A stretch of 10,372 bases of DNA from an uncultured Clostridia bacterium (GTDB lineage: Bacteria; Bacillota; Clostridia; Lachnospirales; CAG-274), in contig CANRCU010000061.1 in the NCBI GenBank assembly GCA_947629215.1, forward strand, positions 1 to 10,372, given 5' to 3'. This document shows, piece by piece, positions 6,501 to 10,372 of the stretch. Every line of letters starts with the position of its first letter. Within the stretch, counting starts at the first letter, position 1. The translations under genes and the position numbers were made by a program. The notes beneath the pieces are model-generated. The model made no database searches, had not been told where the DNA came from, and saw nothing but the letters and a program-made list of their open reading frames with translations.

Positions 6501-6550
6501 AATCAAAAGGGGCGCACCACCGCGGGTACGACTTCTTTTGATTTTTTTTT
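6501..6550 (+). terminator. Short leader attenuator with T-box-tail-like loop, upstream of thiS
   Basis: AATCAAAAG (6501-6509) pairs perfectly with CTTTTGATT (6535-6543), and T's run from 6542 to 6550, so this is a textbook intrinsic terminator. It starts at or next to the predicted +1, so a terminated transcript would be only about 50 nt. The 25-base loop (6510-6534) contains ACCACCGCGGGT and then CGACTTC, resembling the ACCGCG...CGUCC tail of T-box leaders. The UGGN tRNA-acceptor-binding bulge and any Stem I are missing. The 28 bases from 6551 to thiS carry the ribosome binding site GGAAAGG (6563-6569). There is no TPP riboswitch. The mechanism that would allow readthrough is unknown. Confidence 0.7.
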
Positions 6551-6578
6551 ACGTATAATTTCGGAAAGGTGTGATAAT

Positions 6579-6776
6579 ATGATAACCGTAAACGGAGAAA
6601 ACCATGAAGGCTTTGAAGGTAAAACGCTGTCTGAGCTGCTTTGCGGGCTTGGTTACAAAGAAGCCTATATCGCAACTGAGCTGAACGGCAATATAGTTAA
6701 GAAAGACAGCTACCGCACGGTCGTATTAAAAGAAGGCGATAGTCTTGAGGTAGTGAATTTTGTCGGAGGAGGCTGA
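6579..6776 (+). CDS. thiS: Sulfur carrier protein ThiS
   Basis: ThiS is the small ubiquitin-like protein that, as a C-terminal thiocarboxylate, donates sulfur to the thiazole ring of thiamine. The product is 65 residues, the usual size. It starts with MITVNGE, has the central KTLSELL helix (15-21) and IATELNGNIV (31-40), and ends in the required Gly-Gly (VGGG). The start at 6579 is chosen because the ATG is nine bases after GGAAAGG and gives the full ThiS fold. An in-frame ATG far upstream at 6393 would begin inside the 6361-6405 hairpin and run through the promoter and terminator, so it is rejected. It is the first of four genes; thiF follows after four bases. Confidence 0.93.
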   Translation: MITVNGENHEGFEGKTLSELLCGLGYKEAYIATELNGNIVKKDSYRTVVLKEGDSLEVVNFVGGG

Positions 6777-6780
6777 TATT

Positions 6781-7416
6781 ATGATACCTTCACGCGAAGA
6801 AATGGAACGGGTGCTGACAGAACGCCATACCCGTCCCGTGTATGATAAGCTGAAAGGTGCGCGTGTTGCCATAGCGGGGCTTGGCGGTCTTGGGTCAAAT
6901 ATAGCCGTATCCCTTACAAGAGCAGGTGTGGGCGAGCTTATGCTCGTTGATTTCGACAGGGTCGAATTAAGCAATCTGAACCGTCAGCAGTACGAAATAT
7001 CGGATCTTGGAAAATATAAGACCGAAGCTCTTGCTCAAAGGCTTGCTCGGATAGATCCATACATAAAGCTGTCATACAAAACCGTAAAAGTCACAGCGGA
7101 AAACGCCTCGGAATTATTCGGCAGTTTCGGCATAGTTTGCGAAGCATTTGACCGGGCGGATATGAAAGCAATGCTTATAAATACATTGCTTGAACAATGC
7201 CCCGACACCGTGATAGTTTCGGGTTCCGGTATGGCAGGTCATCTCAGTTCAAACACAATAAAAACAAGACACGTGTTGGAACGTCTTTATATATGCGGAG
7301 ATGAAGTGACCGACAGCTCGGCTGTAAACGGACTTATGGCGCCGCGTGTGGCAATATGCGCAAATCACCAGGCAAATATGGTAATAAGACTGATTTTGGA
7401 AGAGAGGGAAGTATAA
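6781..7416 (+). CDS. thiF: ThiS adenylyltransferase ThiF (short family 2 form)
   Basis: ThiF is the E1-like enzyme that adenylates the ThiS C-terminus with ATP so that sulfur can be attached. The 211-residue protein has the nucleotide-binding GLGGLGSN (33-40), the acidic DFDRVE (57-62), NLNRQQY (65-71) and EAFDRADMK (121-129). It is shorter than E. coli ThiF (about 250) and lacks the paired CxxC zinc motifs, as in the short ThiF type common in Clostridia. It also has a MoeB-like YICGDEV stretch with Cys172. The ATG at 6781 is chosen for its strong GGAGGAGG site (6765-6772), which lies in the 3' end of thiS. A TTG at 6760 would add seven residues and overlap thiS, and is less likely. The stop abuts the thiG start. 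Confidence 0.9.
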   Translation: MIPSREEMERVLTERHTRPVYDKLKGARVAIAGLGGLGSNIAVSLTRAGVGELMLVDFDRVELSNLNRQQYEISDLGKYKTEALAQRLARIDPYIKLSYKTVKVTAENASELFGSFGIVCEAFDRADMKAMLINTLLEQCPDTVIVSGSGMAGHLSSNTIKTRHVLERLYICGDEVTDSSAVNGLMAPRVAICANHQANMVIRLILEEREV

Positions 7417-8184
7417 ATGAAAGACACATTTAAATTAGGAGAACACGAATTTACATCAAGGTTCATTCTCGGTTCCGGGAAATATTCGCTTGAGCTTATA
7501 AAAGCGGCAGTAGAGAATGCCGGAGCTCAAATCGTAACGCTTGCGCTGCGCAGGGCAACGACAGGCAATGTTGCAAATATTCTTGACTATATACCAAAGG
7601 GCGTTACCTTGCTGCCCAACACTTCGGGTGCAAGAAATGCCGAAGAAGCCGTACGCATTGCGCGCCTTGCAAGAGAAGTCGGCTGCGGTGATTTTATAAA
7701 GATAGAATGTATAAGGGATTCAAAATACCTTTTGCCCGACAATTACGAAACGGCAAAGGCAACCGAGATACTCGCAAAAGAGGGCTTTGTGGTAATGCCC
7801 TATATGTACCCCGACCTTAATGCTGCGCGTGATATGGTCAATGCCGGTGCAGCCTGCATTATGCCGCTTGGTGCGCCCATAGGCACAAACAAGGGGCTTG
7901 CTACAAAGGAATTTATCAAAATACTTATAGACGAGATAGAGCTGCCAGTTATTGTCGATGCAGGCATAGGCAAGCCGTCACAAGCCTGCGAAGCAATGGA
8001 AATGGGCGCAGCGGCGGTCATGGCAAACACCGCCATAGCCACGGCGGGCGATATTATCGCAATGGCGGAAGCCTTTAAATATGCAATTGAAGCAGGACGT
8101 ACAGCATATCTTGCAGGCACGGGACGTGTACTTGAAACAGGCGCTGCCGCATCGTCGCCGCTGACAGGATTTCTTTCGGACTAA
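7417..8184 (+). CDS. thiG: Thiazole synthase
   Basis: ThiG builds the thiazole phosphate of thiamine from 1-deoxy-D-xylulose 5-phosphate, ThiS thiocarboxylate and dehydroglycine. The 255 residues match the family. Motifs include FILGSGKY (17-23), the LALRR block (42-46; VALRR is usual) and LLPNTSGA (65-72; LPNTAGC is usual). The Schiff-base Lys95 lies in FIKIE with Glu97. MPLGAPIGTN (149-158), VDAGIGKPSQA (180-190) with Asp181, and ANTAIATAGD (203-212) complete the barrel. The GAGAGGGA site lies at the end of thiF, and the ATG directly follows the thiF stop, so the genes are translationally tied. The replaced Cys in NTSGA and the YMYPDL stretch (129-134) are minor variants. thiH starts 12 bases downstream. 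Confidence 0.94.
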   Translation: MKDTFKLGEHEFTSRFILGSGKYSLELIKAAVENAGAQIVTLALRRATTGNVANILDYIPKGVTLLPNTSGARNAEEAVRIARLAREVGCGDFIKIECIRDSKYLLPDNYETAKATEILAKEGFVVMPYMYPDLNAARDMVNAGAACIMPLGAPIGTNKGLATKEFIKILIDEIELPVIVDAGIGKPSQACEAMEMGAAAVMANTAIATAGDIIAMAEAFKYAIEAGRTAYLAGTGRVLETGAAASSPLTGFLSD

Positions 8185-8196
8185 GGAGGGTAGGGT

Positions 8197-9378
8197 ATGG
8201 AAGAGATAAAAGAACTTGACCCCAAAAACAGAATTGACCATATGACATATCTGCCCGATATGGAGGTCATAGACTCGGATATTGATAAAAAAGTTGTAAA
8301 GGCTATAAACGATTATGACTATACCGTTTTTACCGCAGCAGATGTGCTTGAAGCGCTGAAAAAAGACGTATTGTCCTACCGTGATTTTCAAGCCCTGCTC
8401 TCTCCGGCAGCCGAGCCGCTGCTTGAACAGATAGCACAGCGCGCACAACAGGAAACACGAAAGCATTTCGGCAACTCGGTCATGATGTTCACGCCGGTAT
8501 ATATTGCAAACTATTGTGAAAACTTTTGTATCTATTGCGGTTTTAACCGTCACAACAAGATACGCAGAGCAAAACTTGACTTTGACGAAATGAAAAGAGA
8601 GTTTGAAGCCATTGCAAAAACAGGCTTGCAGGAGGTACTTATTCTCACGGGCGAAAGCCGCAAGGGTTCGGATGTCAAATACATCGGAGAGGCTTGCCGC
8701 CTGGCACGAAAATATTTCAAAGTAATAGGTCTTGAGGTATATCCTATGAATTCCGACGAATACAGATACCTTCACGAATGCGGAGCAGACTATGTTACCG
8801 TATTTCAGGAAACTTATAACAGCGACAAATACGAAACTCTCCACCTTGCGGGACACAAGCGTATATGGCCATACCGTTTTAATGCTCAGGAACGCGCCAT
8901 ACTCGGCGGAATGAGGGGTGTTGGCTTTGCTGCGCTCCTTGGACTTGACGATTTCAGAAAAGACGGCTTTGCAACGGGCTATCATGCTTATCTTTTACAG
9001 CAGAAATATCCCCATGCCGAAATTGCCATATCGTGTCCCCGACTCAGACCTATCATCAATAACGATAAGATAAACCCAAAGGACGTACACGAAAGGCAGC
9101 TTTTACAGGTAATATGTGCGTACAGACTTTTTCTGCCGTTTGCAAGCATAACCATTTCCACAAGGGAGAGCAATATGTTCCGCAAACATGTGATAGCTAT
9201 TGCGGCGACCAAAATTTCCGCAGGAGTGTCAACGGGAATAGGCGGCCATATTGAGGGCGAAGAAGCAAAAGGCGACCCTCAATTTAAGATAAACGACAAT
9301 GCATCGGTCGATTATGTTTACAAAGAGATAGAAGAAATGGGTATGCAGCCCGTTATGAGTGATTATATATATGTATAG
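8197..9378 (+). CDS. thiH: 2-iminoacetate synthase (tyrosine lyase), radical SAM
   Basis: ThiH cleaves L-tyrosine with a 5'-deoxyadenosyl radical to give dehydroglycine and p-cresol; it is the anaerobic alternative to glycine oxidase ThiO. The 393-residue protein carries the radical SAM cluster motif CENFCIYC (Cys107, Cys111, Cys114) with GF directly after. Further marks are the TGESRKGSDV loop (151-160), VFQETYN (202-208), RFNAQERA (227-234) and a C-terminal GDPQFKINDN...PVMSDY region (359-390), typical of ThiH rather than the related HydG or FO synthase. The ATG is six bases after AAGGAGGG, which itself overlaps the thiG stop. p-Cresol is an expected by-product. No thiE, thiC or thiD follows, so the pyrimidine and joining steps are elsewhere. 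No strong terminator follows the stop. Confidence 0.93.
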   Translation: MEEIKELDPKNRIDHMTYLPDMEVIDSDIDKKVVKAINDYDYTVFTAADVLEALKKDVLSYRDFQALLSPAAEPLLEQIAQRAQQETRKHFGNSVMMFTPVYIANYCENFCIYCGFNRHNKIRRAKLDFDEMKREFEAIAKTGLQEVLILTGESRKGSDVKYIGEACRLARKYFKVIGLEVYPMNSDEYRYLHECGADYVTVFQETYNSDKYETLHLAGHKRIWPYRFNAQERAILGGMRGVGFAALLGLDDFRKDGFATGYHAYLLQQKYPHAEIAISCPRLRPIINNDKINPKDVHERQLLQVICAYRLFLPFASITISTRESNMFRKHVIAIAATKISAGVSTGIGGHIEGEEAKGDPQFKINDNASVDYVYKEIEEMGMQPVMSDYIYV

Positions 9379-9444
9379 TCAAAAATATTTTTACTCTGCG
9401 CACTCATAACCGATGTTTTGTTTTTTACATCACATACAAGAAAA

Positions 9445-9468
9445 TTTATAATATCCAAAAATTATAAA
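9445..9468 (+). other. AT-only hairpin in the thiH-pta gap
   Basis: TTTATAAT (9445-9452) pairs perfectly with ATTATAAA (9461-9468) around an 8-base loop, in the 272-base AT-rich gap 9379-9650. There is no GC in the stem and no clear T-tract after it, so as a terminator for thiSFGH it would be weak. AAAATATTTT just after the thiH stop (9383-9392) is a second weak palindrome. Nothing coding is apparent in this gap. Confidence 0.3.
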
Positions 9469-9570
9469 AACTTTTAAGATGCTTTTCTTATATATCGAAA
9501 AAGAATTGACCTTGGTTTTTGGGGCTGCCTGTTTATTGACATTCCTTTCAAAAAAATAAAAAAATAACTA

Positions 9571-9599
9571 TTGTAATCAAACTGAAACAGTAGTATAAT
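9571..9599 (+). promoter_or_regulatory. Promoter of pta
   Basis: TTGTAA (9571-9576) and a perfect TATAAT (9594-9599) are 17 bases apart, with a predicted start near 9606 and a leader of about 45 bases. The leader holds a small TGCC/GGCA hairpin (9613-9616 with 9625-9628) and the ribosome binding site AAAGGAG (9636-9642). A perfect TTGACA at 9536-9541 lacks a good -10 at normal spacing. Confidence 0.65.
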
Positions 9600-9650
9600 A
9601 ATTGTATAAAATTGCCTGTTATCAAGGCAGAAAGAAAGGAGCATTCACCA

Positions 9651-10372
9651 ATGAACTTTTTAGAAACCATCAAAGAAAAGGCTAAAGCCAACAAAAAAAC
9701 CATTGTTTTGCCCGAATCTATGGACAAAAGAACATATGCTGCGGCAGAGCAGATATTAAAAGAAGGTTTTGCAAACATAATCATTATCGGCACACCCGAT
9801 GAGATCAAACAGTACGGTGAGGGCTACGACATCAGCGGCGCAACCGTTATCGACCCGTTCAACGATCCCAACAAGCAAAAATATATTGACAAATTTATTG
9901 AATTAAGAACAAAGGCATACGAAAAAAAGGGTCAGACACTTACGGCAGAGATCGCTCAGAAACAGATCGAAAGCGACTATATGTTCTACGCTTGCCTTAT
10001 GTGCAAGTGCGGCGATGCGGACGGCGCTGTTTCGGGCGCTTGCCATTCCACGGCCAATACGATCCGTCCCGCTTTGCAGCTGCTTAAATGCAAACCCGGC
10101 GTAAGCTCGGCATCGGGCTTTTTCGTAATGGAAGTACCCAACTGTGAGCTTGGCGCAAACGGTCTTTTCGTTTTTGCCGACTGCGCCGTACAGATACATC
10201 CCGACAGCGAAAAACTGGCTGAGATAGCTAAACTTTCGGCTGAAAGTTTTGAGGCTTTCACAGGCAATAAAGCCAAAGTTGCCATGCTTTCATTCTCTAC
10301 AAAGGGCAGCGGCAACGACGATAAATTTACCCAAACGGTACCCAAGGTTCAGCAGGCCACCGCGCTTGCAAA
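9651..10372 (+). CDS. pta: Phosphate acetyltransferase, 3' end beyond window
   Basis: Pta interconverts acetyl-CoA and acetyl phosphate; with acetate kinase it yields ATP and acetate, a main route in fermenting anaerobes. The reading frame from the ATG at 9651 stays open to the window end, giving 240 of about 330 expected residues. It starts MNFLETIKEKAKANKKTIVLPES, with LPES at 20-23, as in the short Pta form without the N-terminal regulatory domain. The diagnostic GDADGAVSGACHSTANTIRP block spans 121-140, and MLSFSTKGS (212-220) matches the CoA/acetyl-phosphate site region. GACHST replaces the usual GAxHST by a Cys (131), and Cys is frequent nearby (115, 118, 120). The ATG is eight bases after AAAGGAG. 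An ackA gene is often the next gene but lies outside the window. Confidence 0.92.
   Translation, partial: MNFLETIKEKAKANKKTIVLPESMDKRTYAAAEQILKEGFANIIIIGTPDEIKQYGEGYDISGATVIDPFNDPNKQKYIDKFIELRTKAYEKKGQTLTAEIAQKQIESDYMFYACLMCKCGDADGAVSGACHSTANTIRPALQLLKCKPGVSSASGFFVMEVPNCELGANGLFVFADCAVQIHPDSEKLAEIAKLSAESFEAFTGNKAKVAMLSFSTKGSGNDDKFTQTVPKVQQATALA

Noticed and set aside
6393..6776. Longer thiS frame beginning at 6393
   Set aside because: The extra N-terminus would translate a hairpin arm, the promoter and the attenuator; the ATG at 6579 has a ribosome binding site and gives a normal-size ThiS.
6760..6780. TTG start for thiF seven codons upstream
   Set aside because: It would have to use a weaker start overlapping thiS; the ATG at 6781 is eight bases after GGAGGAGG.
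7978..8985. 335-codon open frame on the - strand
   Set aside because: It lies wholly across thiG and thiH, which are clear families on the + strand; the translation is Cys- and Phe-rich with no motif, typical of an antisense shadow.
9536..9541. Perfect TTGACA in the thiH-pta gap as a promoter
   Set aside because: The bases 15-19 downstream are A-rich without a convincing -10; TTGTAA-17-TATAAT at 9571-9599 is better.

Overview
All genes in this window lie on the + strand. The sequence looks like a chromosomal segment of an anaerobic, moderately AT-rich Bacillota, most likely a Clostridia (Ruminococcus/Oscillospirales-like) bacterium. This is inferred from strong AGGAGG-type ribosome binding sites, a lysine riboswitch with a terminator, an archaeal/fungal-type aspartate-semialdehyde dehydrogenase, the oxygen-sensitive ThiH rather than ThiO, a short ThiF, and Pta. 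No mobile element, CRISPR array, tRNA or rRNA is visible.

Layout. (1) 2-880 is the C-terminal two thirds of an NCS2-family (AzgA/PbuG-like) nucleobase permease, followed by a small four-helix membrane protein of unknown function (901-1344). (2) 1345-1722 is a regulatory region holding a consensus promoter, a full lysine riboswitch and an intrinsic terminator. It controls asd-dapA-dapB (1723-4503), the path from aspartyl phosphate to tetrahydrodipicolinate that feeds lysine and cell-wall diaminopimelate. (3) ychF (4533-5630) and an unrecognised membrane-anchored extracytoplasmic protein (5663-6355) follow with ~30-base gaps, so they may be read through from the same promoter. A perfect 17-bp hairpin closes this block. 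(4) 6466-6550 holds a consensus promoter with a terminator hairpin starting almost at the predicted +1, ahead of thiS-thiF-thiG-thiH (6579-9378). These four genes build the thiazole half of thiamine: ThiF activates ThiS, ThiH supplies dehydroglycine from tyrosine, and ThiG forms the ring. No TPP riboswitch is present. (5) After a 272-base AT-rich gap with a promoter comes the start of pta (9651 to the window end), phosphate acetyltransferase of the acetate pathway.

Most of the window is ordinary metabolism and I do not see a clearly new system. The items best worth a second look are the very short attenuator-like leader of the thi operon, whose sequence resembles the 3' end of a T-box without its Stem I; the altered allosteric and near-active-site residues of DapA beside a lysine riboswitch; and the two proteins of unknown function.
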